DNA of 64,000 nucleotides, taken from NCBI RefSeq assembly GCF_000801295.1, contig NZ_AP012978.1, positions 992,001-1,056,000 of the forward strand. Reading direction: 5' to 3'. The notes beneath the pieces are model-generated. The model was not told where the DNA came from. It worked only from the letters and a program-made list of their open reading frames with translations, and did not search any database. Below are positions 19,896-28,873 of this stretch, piece after piece. The position numbers and the translations under genes are program-made. This DNA is from an endosymbiont of unidentified scaly snail isolate Monju (GTDB lineage Bacteria > Pseudomonadota > Gammaproteobacteria > Chromatiales > Chromatiaceae). Positions within the stretch are counted from its first letter, which is position 1. Each line of letters starts with the position of its first letter.

Positions 19896-20554
19896 GCGTT
19901 CGCTGGCTCTGGCTGGCGCTGGTGCTGCCCGGCGCTGCCCTGGCGCACAGTCCGATCAAGGGCCTGGGTGATTTCTACAACGGCATCCTGCACCCGCTGT
20001 TCGTGCCCGCACAGCTGCTGCTGGTGGTCGCCCTGGGACTGGTGACAGGCCAGCAGGGGGTGCAGCGGCACCTGCCGGCCGTGGCCGGGTACGCGCTGGG
20101 CGTGGTGGCCGGCCTGACGCTGATCGGCCAGTACCCGCAGGTAGTGACACCGGAGCAGCTTGAGGTGGCGATTCTGGGCACGGCGGTGGCACTGGCCCTG
20201 CTGGTGGTGCTGGCGCGTTCGTTGCCACGGGTTCTGCTGACGGTGCTGGCGGCGCTTGCCGGCCTGTTGCTGGGACTCGATTCCCTGCAATCGGACCCGG
20301 CCGGCAGCGCGCGTACCGCGGCGTTGTTCGGCAGCGGCATCGCCCTGTACCTGCTGATGCTCTATCCCATGGCCTTGGCCGAGCGCTTCCAGGGGCATGC
20401 CTGGACGCGTATCGGCACCCGGGTGCTGGGGTCCTGGATAACGGCCAGCGCCCTGCTGGTGCTGGCCCTGGCCCTTTCGCCGCTCAGACCAGCAGCGCCC
20501 GGATCGATTCCCACTCCAGGCGATCCCAGAACCAGTACAGCGCCACCCCGCTGA
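19892..20554 (+). CDS. second HupE/UreJ-like membrane protein
   Basis: A 220-residue protein beginning at GTG that overlaps the stop of the preceding hupE gene by 4 bp, so the two are translationally coupled. A signal peptide (ends ALAHS) precedes about six hydrophobic helices; GILHPLFVPAQLLLV resembles the HP motif of the HupE family, though the GxDH part is missing. The last 24 codons overlap the 3' end of the convergent gene and are low-complexity (PAAPGSIPTPGDPRTSTAPPR). Likely a partner of the first HupE in metal transport (inference). Confidence 0.7.
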   Translation: MSVRWLWLALVLPGAALAHSPIKGLGDFYNGILHPLFVPAQLLLVVALGLVTGQQGVQRHLPAVAGYALGVVAGLTLIGQYPQVVTPEQLEVAILGTAVALALLVVLARSLPRVLLTVLAALAGLLLGLDSLQSDPAGSARTAALFGSGIALYLLMLYPMALAERFQGHAWTRIGTRVLGSWITASALLVLALALSPLRPAAPGSIPTPGDPRTSTAPPR

Positions 20555-21641
20555 TCAGCAGCGACAGGGGCATTACCACCAGTGCCCGGTACCAGGGACG
20601 GCGGCCGAACCACAGGCCGGTGAGCAGCCAGGCGCCGAGGATGATGCTGATCTGTCCCAGTTCGACCCCGATGTTGAAACTGACCAGCGCGGTGGCGAAG
20701 GCCTCCCTGGGCATGCCGAACTCGCTGAGCATGCCGGCAAATCCGATGCCGTGAAGGAGACCGAAGCCGAACACCAGGGCCAGGCGGCTGCGCGCCAGGC
20801 GGCGGTGCCACAGATTCTCGGCCCCCACGTACACGATGGACAGGGCGATCAGCGGCTGCACGATGGCCGCGGGCAGGGTGAGCCAGCCGTAGATGGCCAG
20901 GCCCAGGGTGAGGGTGTGCGCCAGGGTGAACATGGTCACCTGCCAGAGCAGCGGACGGATGCGTGCACTGAACAGGTAGAGCCCGAGGATGAACAGGATG
21001 TGGTCCATGCCGCGCGGCAGGATGTGGTTGTAGCCGGCGATGACGTATTCGCGGACGATGTCGGTCCAGCCGCGGCGGTTGGCTACCTCGGTGATGGAGA
21101 AAGCCTGGCTCACGCTGTCGTCACGGATCCACTGCCAGTCCGACCAGTGGTATTCCTGAGTCTGGCGGTTGACCTGGCGCACCCGCACCGCGTTGTCACC
21201 GAAGGCCGCGGGATAGTACCAGGTCAGGGTGTGGGCCGATTTCGGCACCTCGCCCTCGAGCAGGATGACACTGATGCGCGGGATCTTGGTGTACCCGCGC
21301 TCGGGAATGGTGACCTGGCGGATGCGCGGCATGCTGCGCTTGCCATCGAAACGGATGGCGACCCTCTCCAGAAGACGGGGGCGGAAGGGCTCGAAGGCGC
21401 GCATCAACTCCTCGGGCGGCAGCTTGCGCAGGGCGTCGTACTCGGCGGCGTTGGGCGCGTCCTGAGTGTTCTTGTAGCGGGCATTGATGCCGGTGAGCAG
21501 GGCCTCGATGCTGGCGCGCAGTTCCACCTCGTAGTGTCCGTCGGCAAACACGCTGATCTCGACCAGCGCAGGCTTCACGACGTCGGCCCCGGACGACAGC
21601 GGCAACAGCAGGGTACAGAGCAGCAACAGCAGGCGTGGCAA
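20484..21641 (-). CDS. HupE/UreJ_2-family protein with large periplasmic domain
   Basis: About 385 residues from the proposed TTG start (LLPRLLLLLCTLLLPLSSGA signal peptide). A periplasmic domain of about 200 residues is followed by a C-terminal membrane domain with the histidine motifs PRGMDHILFILG, FTLAHTLTLGLA and GLLHGIGFAG that mark HupE/UreJ_2 proteins. Function is not established; a role with metal ions is inferred from the family. The frame is open to 21821, but those extra residues lack signal-peptide character. It converges with the second HupE-like gene (71-bp overlap) and is divergent from soxB (185-bp gap). Confidence 0.78.
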   Translation of the reverse strand: MPRLLLLLCTLLLPLSSGADVVKPALVEISVFADGHYEVELRASIEALLTGINARYKNTQDAPNAAEYDALRKLPPEELMRAFEPFRPRLLERVAIRFDGKRSMPRIRQVTIPERGYTKIPRISVILLEGEVPKSAHTLTWYYPAAFGDNAVRVRQVNRQTQEYHWSDWQWIRDDSVSQAFSITEVANRRGWTDIVREYVIAGYNHILPRGMDHILFILGLYLFSARIRPLLWQVTMFTLAHTLTLGLAIYGWLTLPAAIVQPLIALSIVYVGAENLWHRRLARSRLALVFGFGLLHGIGFAGMLSEFGMPREAFATALVSFNIGVELGQISIILGAWLLTGLWFGRRPWYRALVVMPLSLLISGVALYWFWDRLEWESIRALLV

Positions 21642-21826
21642 CAGCGTGTTCTCTCTATTGCGGGAATAAAACCGGGTCGGACGCGTCTGCCCAGCATTCC
21701 AGGTAGCAGGGCCTGCGTCCGGTGTGCCGGGCGGTTCGCAACAGACCGTCGGCGAGCTTGGTACACTGCTTCCCAGTATGCCCATGGTCGGGCTGTTCAA
21801 CAATACGACGAGAGAAAGCAAAAATT

Positions 21827-23737
21827 ATGTCCAGCAAAATAGATCGCCGTGATTTCATGAAACTGATGGGAGTGGGCGCCGCCGTGGGCGCGGTCCCCTG
21901 GGCCGCCAGCCGCGCGTTGTCCGGGCCGAAACCTCCCGAGGGTTTCTACGATGTGCCGATGAAGGGCACGGTGCGCCTGCTGCACATCACCGATGTGCAC
22001 GGTCAGTTGCAGCCGGTCTATTTTCGCGAGCCCAATGTCAACCTGGGCGTGGGTGAGGCCTTCGGCCGGCCGCCGCACCTGGTCGGCAAGAAACTGCTCG
22101 CTGCCATGGGTATGAAACCGAACACCCCCGAGGCCTATGCCTATACCTACCTGAACTTCACCGAGGCCGCCCACAAGTACGGACGCACCGGTGGCTTCCC
22201 GCAGATCAAGACCCTGCTCGACAGGCTGCGCGAGCAGGCCGGCGGGCGCGACAAGACGCTGACCCTGGACTCGGGCGACCTGTGGCAGGGTTCGGCCACC
22301 GCCCTGTGGACTCGTGGCGTGGACATGGTCGAGGCCTCCAACATCCTGGGCCTGGACGTGATGGTCGGCCACTGGGAGTTCACCTACAAGGAAAACGAGG
22401 TGCTCAACAACGTGGCCCTGTTCAAGGGGGACTTCATCGGCCAGAACGTGCGCGTCAAGCCCGATGCCCTGATGAGCGACGAGTACATGGCCCTGGTCGA
22501 ACAATACGACGGTCGTGGCCTGTACGACGAGGACAAGGGTTATGCCTTCCAGCCCTATGTCATCAAGGAGATCAACGGTGCACGCATCTGCATCGTCGGT
22601 CAGGCGTTCCCGCGCACCGGCAACGCCAACCCGCAGGAGTTCTTCCCCGATTGGTCCTTCGGCCTGCGCGAGGACGATATGATCGAGATGGTGCAGGAGA
22701 TCCGCAAGGAGGAGAAGCCCGATGCCATCATCCTGCTGTCGCACAACGGCATGGACGTGGACATCAAGATGGCGCAGCGGGTGCCCGGCCTGAACGCGGT
22801 GCTCGGCGGCCACACCCACGACGGTATGCCAAAGCCCATCAAGGTGAAGAATGTCGAGGGACATGAGTGCTGGGTGACCAACGCCGGCTCCAACGGCAAG
22901 TTCGTGGGTGTGCTCGACCTGGACGTGCGTGACGGCAAGCTGCGCGGCATGCACTACAAGCAGCTGCCGGTGATCACCGACTGGCTGCCGGCCGACAAGG
23001 AGATGGCTGCCTACCTCAAGCAGATGCGCAGCAAGGTCTATGACAAGCACATCGTCGAGTCGCGTCGCAGCGACCTGTTCTACAACGAGGATCGCCTGGG
23101 CAAGACCTTCGAGGAGATCCTGTCCGAGAAGCTGGCGATCGCCGATCGTACCCTGTACCGGCGTGGCAACTTCATGGGCACCTGGGACCAGGTGCTGTGC
23201 AACGCCCTGCGCTGGGAGTTCGATGCCGACATCGCGCTGTCGCCTGGTGTGCGCTGGGGAACCACCACCCTCGAGGGTGACTGGATCACCATGGAAGACC
23301 TGATGACCCAGTGCGCCATGACCTACGGCGAGACCTATGTCACCGAGATGACCGGCCAGCAGATCCACGACATGCTCGAAGGGGTGGCCGACAACCTCTT
23401 CGATCCCGATCCCTACCTGCAATCGGGCGGCGACATGGTGCGCGTGGGCGGCATGGACTACACCATCGAACCGGCCAAGAAGCTTGGCGAGCGCATCACC
23501 CACATGGTTCTCGACGACGGCAGTCCGCTGGACCCGGAGAAGACCTACAAGGTCGCCGGCTGGGCCACGGTCAACCGGGTGCCCGAAGGCCGCCTGATGT
23601 GGGACGTGGTACGCGACTACATCCTCGAGAACCGGGATGAGGACAAGGTGCTGCGCCTCAAGAAGATCAATGTTCCCACCCTGGTGGGCGTCAGCGAGAA
23701 CCCGGGCTTTGCCGACTACGCCGGCAAGGCGAGCTGA
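21827..23737 (+). CDS. soxB: thiosulfohydrolase SoxB
   Basis: The SoxB component of periplasmic thiosulfate oxidation: a di-manganese hydrolase that releases sulfate from the SoxYZ-bound sulfonate. The precursor has 636 residues with a twin-arginine signal (RRDFMKLMGVGAA). Metallophosphoesterase motifs are in order: LLHITDVHGQL, LDSGDLWQGS, GHWEFTY, LLSHNGMDVD and GGHTHDGMP, followed by a 5'-nucleotidase-like C-terminal domain. The ATG at 21827 with GAGAGAAAG upstream is clear. No soxXYZA or soxCD genes lie in the window, so soxB is separated from its partners, as in many sulfur oxidisers with scattered sox genes. A hairpin terminator follows. Confidence 0.97.
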   Translation: MSSKIDRRDFMKLMGVGAAVGAVPWAASRALSGPKPPEGFYDVPMKGTVRLLHITDVHGQLQPVYFREPNVNLGVGEAFGRPPHLVGKKLLAAMGMKPNTPEAYAYTYLNFTEAAHKYGRTGGFPQIKTLLDRLREQAGGRDKTLTLDSGDLWQGSATALWTRGVDMVEASNILGLDVMVGHWEFTYKENEVLNNVALFKGDFIGQNVRVKPDALMSDEYMALVEQYDGRGLYDEDKGYAFQPYVIKEINGARICIVGQAFPRTGNANPQEFFPDWSFGLREDDMIEMVQEIRKEEKPDAIILLSHNGMDVDIKMAQRVPGLNAVLGGHTHDGMPKPIKVKNVEGHECWVTNAGSNGKFVGVLDLDVRDGKLRGMHYKQLPVITDWLPADKEMAAYLKQMRSKVYDKHIVESRRSDLFYNEDRLGKTFEEILSEKLAIADRTLYRRGNFMGTWDQVLCNALRWEFDADIALSPGVRWGTTTLEGDWITMEDLMTQCAMTYGETYVTEMTGQQIHDMLEGVADNLFDPDPYLQSGGDMVRVGGMDYTIEPAKKLGERITHMVLDDGSPLDPEKTYKVAGWATVNRVPEGRLMWDVVRDYILENRDEDKVLRLKKINVPTLVGVSENPGFADYAGKAS

Positions 23738-23743
23738 TCCGGT

Positions 23744-23778
23744 ACCTCCCTGTCCGGTCCTGTGCCGGGCAGGGAGGT
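23744..23778. terminator. hairpin between convergent soxB and glcF
   Basis: Arms ACCTCCCTGTCCGG (23744-23757) and CCGGGCAGGGAGGT (23765-23778) pair at 13 of 14 positions with a 7-base loop. The hairpin lies between two convergent stop codons and is probably a bidirectional terminator. No long T run follows. Confidence 0.7.
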
Positions 23779-23783
23779 CGGGT

Positions 23784-25001
23784 TCATCGAAGCCTCTCGT
23801 CCAGTAGTTCGATCCAGTGCCTTACCGGCACCGATGTGCCACTCTGCAGGTGCAGCTGGCACCCCACGTTGGCGGTGGCGATCACGTCCGGCCCCTGCGA
23901 TTGCAGGTGCCGCAGCTTGTTCCCCAGTAGCTGCTGCGAGAGCCCGGGCTGGAGGAGCGAATAGGTCCCTGCCGATCCGCAGCAGAGGTGGGCATCGGGC
24001 ACCGCCGTCAGGGTGAAACCGGCATCCCGCAGGATACCCTCGACCACCCCGTTCAGTTTCTGGCCGTGTTGCAGGGTGCAGGGCGCATGGAAGGCCACGC
24101 GCGGCGACGTGTCGAAGGTGAGTGGGGACAGGTCTTCCGCGCTCAGCACTTCCGCGAGGTCGCGGGCCATTGTCGCCACCCGGGTTGCCTTTTCCGCGTA
24201 CTCGGCGTCGTCCTGCATCAGATGGCCATCATAGTCCTTGACCTGCACCGCGCAGCCGCTGGCGTTGACCAGGATTGCATCGACGCCCTGCTCGATGTAC
24301 GGCCACCAGGCGTCGATGTTGCGCCGCACGAAATGGCGTGCTTCCTCCGGTGCGGACAGGTGCTGGCTGACCGCGCCGCAGCAGCCTTGCCCGCGCGCGC
24401 TGACCAGGCTGATCCCCAGGCGGTCCAGCAGGCGCCTGGCGGCCGCATTGGTGTTCGGCGTAGCCACCGACTGGGCGCAGCCGTCGAGCAGCAGCATGCG
24501 GCGCGCGTGTCGCTGTGGCGGGACCGCGCCGGTCTTCTGCGGCCGGGGGATCTTGCGGCGCAGCCGGGCGGGCAGCACGGGCGAGAGCCACTGGCCCAGG
24601 CGCAGCGGTATCCTGAAACGCGCGGGATAGGGCAGCAGCTTCCGCAGCAGGTAGCGTTGCACACCTCGCGACAAGGAGCGTCCCACCTGGGCCTCGACGA
24701 TCTCGCGGCCGATGTCCAGCAGCCGGCTGTAGTGGACCCCGGAAGGACAGGTGGTCTCGCAGGCGCGGCAGGTCAGGCAGCGGTCCAGGTGTTGCTGGGT
24801 CAGCCGGGTGGCTGGTGTGCCTTCCAGGACCTGCTTGATCAGGTAGATGCGGCCCCGCGGCCCGTCCAGCTCGTCGCCGAGGAGCTGGTATGTGGGGCAG
24901 GTGGCGGTGCAAAAGCCGCAATGCACGCAGGCGCGCAGGATCCGGTCGGCCTCCTTGCCGGCACGGGTCTCCAGCAGTGACGGGAGGAGCGAGGTCTGCA
25001 T
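23784..25001 (-). CDS. glcF: glycolate oxidase iron-sulfur subunit GlcF
   Basis: A 405-residue iron-sulfur subunit that takes electrons from the GlcD/GlcE flavoproteins to the respiratory chain. Two N-terminal [4Fe-4S] motifs, CVHCGFCTATCP (near residue 22) and CLTCRACETTCP (near 73), are followed by two CCG-type domains (GQGCCGAVSQH and HLCCGSAGTYS). ATG at 25001 overlaps the glcE stop as ATGA. It is the last gene of the leftward operon, ended by a hairpin. Glycolate is the usual substrate, but D-lactate or another 2-hydroxy acid is possible in this context. Confidence 0.9.
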   Translation of the reverse strand: MQTSLLPSLLETRAGKEADRILRACVHCGFCTATCPTYQLLGDELDGPRGRIYLIKQVLEGTPATRLTQQHLDRCLTCRACETTCPSGVHYSRLLDIGREIVEAQVGRSLSRGVQRYLLRKLLPYPARFRIPLRLGQWLSPVLPARLRRKIPRPQKTGAVPPQRHARRMLLLDGCAQSVATPNTNAAARRLLDRLGISLVSARGQGCCGAVSQHLSAPEEARHFVRRNIDAWWPYIEQGVDAILVNASGCAVQVKDYDGHLMQDDAEYAEKATRVATMARDLAEVLSAEDLSPLTFDTSPRVAFHAPCTLQHGQKLNGVVEGILRDAGFTLTAVPDAHLCCGSAGTYSLLQPGLSQQLLGNKLRHLQSQGPDVIATANVGCQLHLQSGTSVPVRHWIELLDERLR

Positions 25002-26062
25002 CAGAATTCTCCGTAGAGTCGGCCGGGGTTCAGAATGCCCGCCGGGTCGAAGGCACGTTTCAGGTTTCGGTGCAGCGCCATCAGCGGAACGGGCAGCGGG
25101 TGGAACGCCTCGCCCTCCGGCGCCTCGCCGCGGAAGCGCGTGGCATGGCCGCCCGCCTCGGCGGCGGCGCGCTGGATGGTCTCTCCGGCCGCCTCCGAGA
25201 TCAGCCAGCGCTGGGCGCCGCCCCATTCAATCAGTTGCTTGCCCGGCAGGTCCGCCTGGAAGGGCGTGGTCGATGGGACAGAGAGTCGCCACAGGGGACG
25301 TTTCCCGGTGAAGAAGGCGTGCCGGTGTTCCCGCAGTCTTTCCCAGTAGCTCGCGCCGTCGGCCAGGATCTCGCCGCCGATGCGCTTGCGCGCTCCCTCC
25401 ACGGCGCCGTTGGTGCCGGAGAGACGCAGGTGCAGCTGGATGCCGTCATGGCTGGAGGCGGACAGTGGCACCGGCGTGCCGGCCAGCCGGTTCATCTTTT
25501 CGATCGCTTCGGTCGCATCGCATTCCTGCACCAGGGTGAGTTCCGTTTCCGGTTTCGGCAGCACCTTGAGGCTCACCTCCAGGAGGATGCCGAGCGTGCC
25601 GAAGGCGCCGGCCATCAGGCGCGAGACGTCGTAGCCCGCCACGTTCTTCATCACTTCGCCACCGAAGCGCAGGATCTCGCCGCGACCGTTGATGATCCGG
25701 CAACCGAGCACGACGTCCCGCACGGCTCCGGCATAGGGCCGGCGGGGGCCCGACAGGGCACAGGCGATGGTGCCGCCCAGGGTGGCGCCGGGACCGAAGT
25801 GCGGTGGTTCGAAGGGGAGCATCTGGCCTTGCGCCTCCAGCGCCTGCTCGATCTCTGCCAGGGGCGTGCCGGCGCGGGCGGTGAGCACCAGCTCCCGAGG
25901 TTCGTAATTGACGATACCCCGGTGTCCGCCCAGTTCCAGGACCCGGCCCTGCACCCGGTGACCGAGAAAGGATTTGCTCCCCGAGCCGCGCAGTGCCAGC
26001 GGCTCGCCCTTCGCGCAGGCCTCGCGGACCTGCGCCTGCAGTGCTTCTGCCAGGTCGTTCAT
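25001..26062 (-). CDS. glcE: glycolate oxidase FAD-binding subunit GlcE
   Basis: A 353-residue FAD-binding protein of the GlcE type. It is a shortened relative of GlcD with the PCMH FAD-binding fold: GSGSKSFLG near residue 25, FGPGATLGGTIACALSGPRRP near 90 and NVAGYDVSRLMAGAFGTLGIL near 140. With GlcD and GlcF it forms the glycolate oxidase complex. The ATG at 26062 overlaps the glcD stop by 4 bp and its own TGA overlaps the glcF start, giving tight translational coupling. An upstream open frame to 26665 lies inside glcD and is rejected. Confidence 0.9.
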   Translation of the reverse strand: MNDLAEALQAQVREACAKGEPLALRGSGSKSFLGHRVQGRVLELGGHRGIVNYEPRELVLTARAGTPLAEIEQALEAQGQMLPFEPPHFGPGATLGGTIACALSGPRRPYAGAVRDVVLGCRIINGRGEILRFGGEVMKNVAGYDVSRLMAGAFGTLGILLEVSLKVLPKPETELTLVQECDATEAIEKMNRLAGTPVPLSASSHDGIQLHLRLSGTNGAVEGARKRIGGEILADGASYWERLREHRHAFFTGKRPLWRLSVPSTTPFQADLPGKQLIEWGGAQRWLISEAAGETIQRAAAEAGGHATRFRGEAPEGEAFHPLPVPLMALHRNLKRAFDPAGILNPGRLYGEF

Positions 26063-27513
26063 GCGTTGCTCTGGGTGCGATGCTCGCTGACGGTGCGGTA
26101 TTCGGCGCAGCGGCGTGGTTGCGGGATGGCCTTGCCGGGGTTGAGCAGCGTCTGGGGATCGAAGGCGGTCTTCACCGCGTGAAACTGTTCCAGCTCGGCA
26201 GCGCCGAACTGTACGCACATCTGGCGGATCTTCTCGTGCCCGACCCCGTGTTCGCCGGTGATGGTGCCGCCGACGCGTACGCTCAGTTCCAGGATCTCCG
26301 CACCAAAATCCTCGGCCCGCTGCAGCTCGCCCGGCACGTTGCTGTCGAACAGGATCAGGGGGTGCAGGTTGCCGTCTCCGGCATGGAAGATATTGGCTAC
26401 CGGCAGCCCGTATTCCTGCGACAGGCGCGCGATGCCTCTCAGTACCTCTCCCAGCCGCCTGCGCGGCACAGTGCCGTCCATGCAGTAGTAGTCGGGCGAG
26501 ATCCGGCCGACGGCGGGAAAGGCGGCCTTGCGCCCCTGCCAGAACCGCAGGCGTTCCTGCTCGTCGCGGGCGGTGCGCACTTCGGTGGCGCCCGCTTCGC
26601 GCAGCAGTGCGTTGACCCGCATGACGTGCTCCGAGACCTCCTCGTTGGTGCCGTCGATCTCGCACAGCAGGATGGCCGCGGCATCGCGCGGGTAACCGGC
26701 ATGCACGAAGTCCTCTGCGGCGGCGATGGCCGGGCCGTCCATCATCTCCAGCCCCGCCGGGATGATGCCCGCGGCGATGATGGCGCCGACCGCGTCGGCC
26801 GCCTTCTCTACATCGTCGAAGGCAGCGAACACCACCTGGGCGCGTGCCGGCCGGGGCAGCAGCCGGACCAGCGCCTCCACCACGATGCCGAGCATGCCTT
26901 CGGAACCAGTGATCAGGGAGAGCAGGTCGTAACCCGGGCTGTCCAGGGCGGCGGAACCGATGGTGAGCAGTTCGCCCTCTGCTGTAACCACCTTGAGTTC
27001 CAGCAGGTTGTTCACGGTGAGGCCGTATTTCAGGCAGTGCACCCCGCCGGAGTTCTCGGCCACGTTGCCGCCTATGGTGCAGGCGATCTGCGAGGAGGGG
27101 TCGGGCGCGTAGTAGAGGCCATGGGGCGCGGCCGCCTCGGAGATCGCCAGATTGCGCACTCCCGGTTGGACCCGTGCGGTACGCGCCAGCGGGTCGATGT
27201 CCAGGATACGGTTCAGGCGACTGAGGCCCAGCAGCACCCCGTCGGCCAGGGGCAGCGCCCCGCCGGAGAGGCCCGTGGCGGCACCGCGCGCCACCACGGG
27301 TACGCCGTGTCTCCTGCAGATCTGCACGACCTGTTGCACCTGCTGCACATCTGCCGGCAGCACCGCCAGGAGCGGCAGCTGGCGATAGGCCGGGAGGGCG
27401 TCACACTCGTAGGGCCGCAGCGCCTCTTCTTCGTGGATCACCGTGCCCGGTGGCAGCGCGCGTTCCAGCTCGGCGACCAGCGCCGCCTTGCCGGTTGCCA
27501 GCCGATCAACCAT
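26059..27513 (-). CDS. glcD: glycolate oxidase FAD-linked subunit GlcD
   Basis: A 484-residue FAD-linked 2-hydroxy-acid dehydrogenase that converts glycolate to glyoxylate. The FAD site is seen in VVARGAATGLSGGALPLADG and PDPSSQIACTIGGNVAENSGGVHCLKYG. The C-terminal family motif GDGNLHPLILFD and the ending TITGEHGVGHEKIRQM near residue 430 are intact. It is the first of the three oxidase genes and overlaps the stop of dctM by 8 bp. A D-lactate dehydrogenase of the same family is the alternative, but the presence of both GlcE and GlcF supports the three-subunit oxidase. Confidence 0.92.
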   Translation of the reverse strand: MVDRLATGKAALVAELERALPPGTVIHEEEALRPYECDALPAYRQLPLLAVLPADVQQVQQVVQICRRHGVPVVARGAATGLSGGALPLADGVLLGLSRLNRILDIDPLARTARVQPGVRNLAISEAAAPHGLYYAPDPSSQIACTIGGNVAENSGGVHCLKYGLTVNNLLELKVVTAEGELLTIGSAALDSPGYDLLSLITGSEGMLGIVVEALVRLLPRPARAQVVFAAFDDVEKAADAVGAIIAAGIIPAGLEMMDGPAIAAAEDFVHAGYPRDAAAILLCEIDGTNEEVSEHVMRVNALLREAGATEVRTARDEQERLRFWQGRKAAFPAVGRISPDYYCMDGTVPRRRLGEVLRGIARLSQEYGLPVANIFHAGDGNLHPLILFDSNVPGELQRAEDFGAEILELSVRVGGTITGEHGVGHEKIRQMCVQFGAAELEQFHAVKTAFDPQTLLNPGKAIPQPRRCAEYRTVSEHRTQSNA

Positions 27514-28870
27514 AGATCTGCCTCGGTAGCCACAGCACCACCTCGGGGAAGACGATGCAGATCACCAGGCCGATGGCCTGCAGTGCCAGGAAGGGCAGGG
27601 AGGAGCGGTAGATCTGCCCCATGGTCACTTCCGGCGGGGCCACGCTCTTGAGATAGAACAGGGCATAGCCGAAGGGCGGGCTGATGAAGGACATCTGCAT
27701 GTTCACCATGTAGACCACCCCGAACCACAGCGCCATCTCGTCCGGGGCCACGCCGGGCAGGCCGAACACCCCGTCGAAGCGCATGGTGCTCAGCAGCGGG
27801 ATGAAGATGGGCACCGCCAGCAGCAGGATGCCCACCCAGTCCAGGAACATGCCCAGGATCACCAGGATCACCATCATCAGGGTGAGGATGCCGTAGGGCC
27901 CCAGGCCGGTGCCCACGATGGCGTCGTTGACGAATTGCTGGCCGCCGTTGACCACGTAGAAGCCCACGAACAGGGTGGCGCCGAAGATGATCCACAGCAC
28001 CATGCCGGTCACCCGCAGGGTGGAGATGGCCGCCTCGCGGATGTTCTTGAGGGTGAGGCGGCGGTGCATGGCAGCCACCACCAGGGCCCCGAAGGTACCC
28101 ACGCCGGCTGCCTCCACCGGGGTGGCGATGCCGGCGAAGATGATGCCGAGCACCAGCGACACCAGCGCCAGGGGCGCGCCCATCTTGCTCAGCAGGCGTA
28201 CCTTCTCGCGGAAGTCCACCCGGTCTTCCGGCGGCAGGGACGGGCCCAGTTCCGGTTTCATGGTGGTGGTCACGGAAACGTACAGGATGTACATCGCGGA
28301 CAGGATCAGGCCCGGCACCACCGCGCCGATGAACAGCTCGCCCACCGACTGCTGGGCGATGACCGCGAACAGGATGGCCAGGATGGAGGGCGGGATCAGG
28401 ATGCCCAGCGTGCCTCCTGCCAGGATGGAACCGCAGGCGATGGTGGGGTGATAGTGGCGCCGTATCATGGCCGGCAGGGCGATCATGCCCATGGTCACTT
28501 CGGTGGCCCCGATCACGCCGCACATGGCCGCCAGCAGGGTGGAGGCGATGATGGTGGAGATCGCCAGGCCGCCCTTCAGTCCGCCCAGGATCTTGTACAC
28601 CATGTCATACAGTTCCTCGATGATGCCAGCCCGTTCCAGGATCGAGGCCATGAGGATGAACATGGGTATGGCCGACAGCTGGTAGTTGGTCATCAGCGGG
28701 AAGATGCGCGATGGCAGGATGTTGAGCATCTGCGCGTCACCAAACAGGAACAGGAAGACGCAGGCCAGGCCGCCGGTGACGAAGGCCAGGGGAAGACCGG
28801 CCATCAGCAGTACCAGCAGCGAGCCGAACATCAGGATGGTGAGCCAGAAGATGTCGATTTCCCAGCCCAT
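27506..28870 (-). CDS. dctM: TRAP transporter large permease DctM
   Basis: A 454-residue, about 12-helix DctM subunit that drives uptake of an organic acid with sodium, using a substrate-binding protein. Recognisable segments include LVLLMAGLPLAFVTGG near the N-terminus, STIIASTLLAAMCGVIGATEVTMG and CGSILAGGTLGILIPPS near residue 150, and FISPPFGYALFYLKSVAPPEVTMG near the C-terminus. This gene is intact, whereas the dctQ and dctP partners upstream are interrupted. The stop overlaps glcD by 8 bp, which ties the transporter to the oxidase. The substrate is probably a hydroxy or sugar acid (inference). Confidence 0.93.
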   Translation of the reverse strand: MGWEIDIFWLTILMFGSLLVLLMAGLPLAFVTGGLACVFLFLFGDAQMLNILPSRIFPLMTNYQLSAIPMFILMASILERAGIIEELYDMVYKILGGLKGGLAISTIIASTLLAAMCGVIGATEVTMGMIALPAMIRRHYHPTIACGSILAGGTLGILIPPSILAILFAVIAQQSVGELFIGAVVPGLILSAMYILYVSVTTTMKPELGPSLPPEDRVDFREKVRLLSKMGAPLALVSLVLGIIFAGIATPVEAAGVGTFGALVVAAMHRRLTLKNIREAAISTLRVTGMVLWIIFGATLFVGFYVVNGGQQFVNDAIVGTGLGPYGILTLMMVILVILGMFLDWVGILLLAVPIFIPLLSTMRFDGVFGLPGVAPDEMALWFGVVYMVNMQMSFISPPFGYALFYLKSVAPPEVTMGQIYRSSLPFLALQAIGLVICIVFPEVVLWLPRQIYG

Positions 28871-28873
28871 GGC

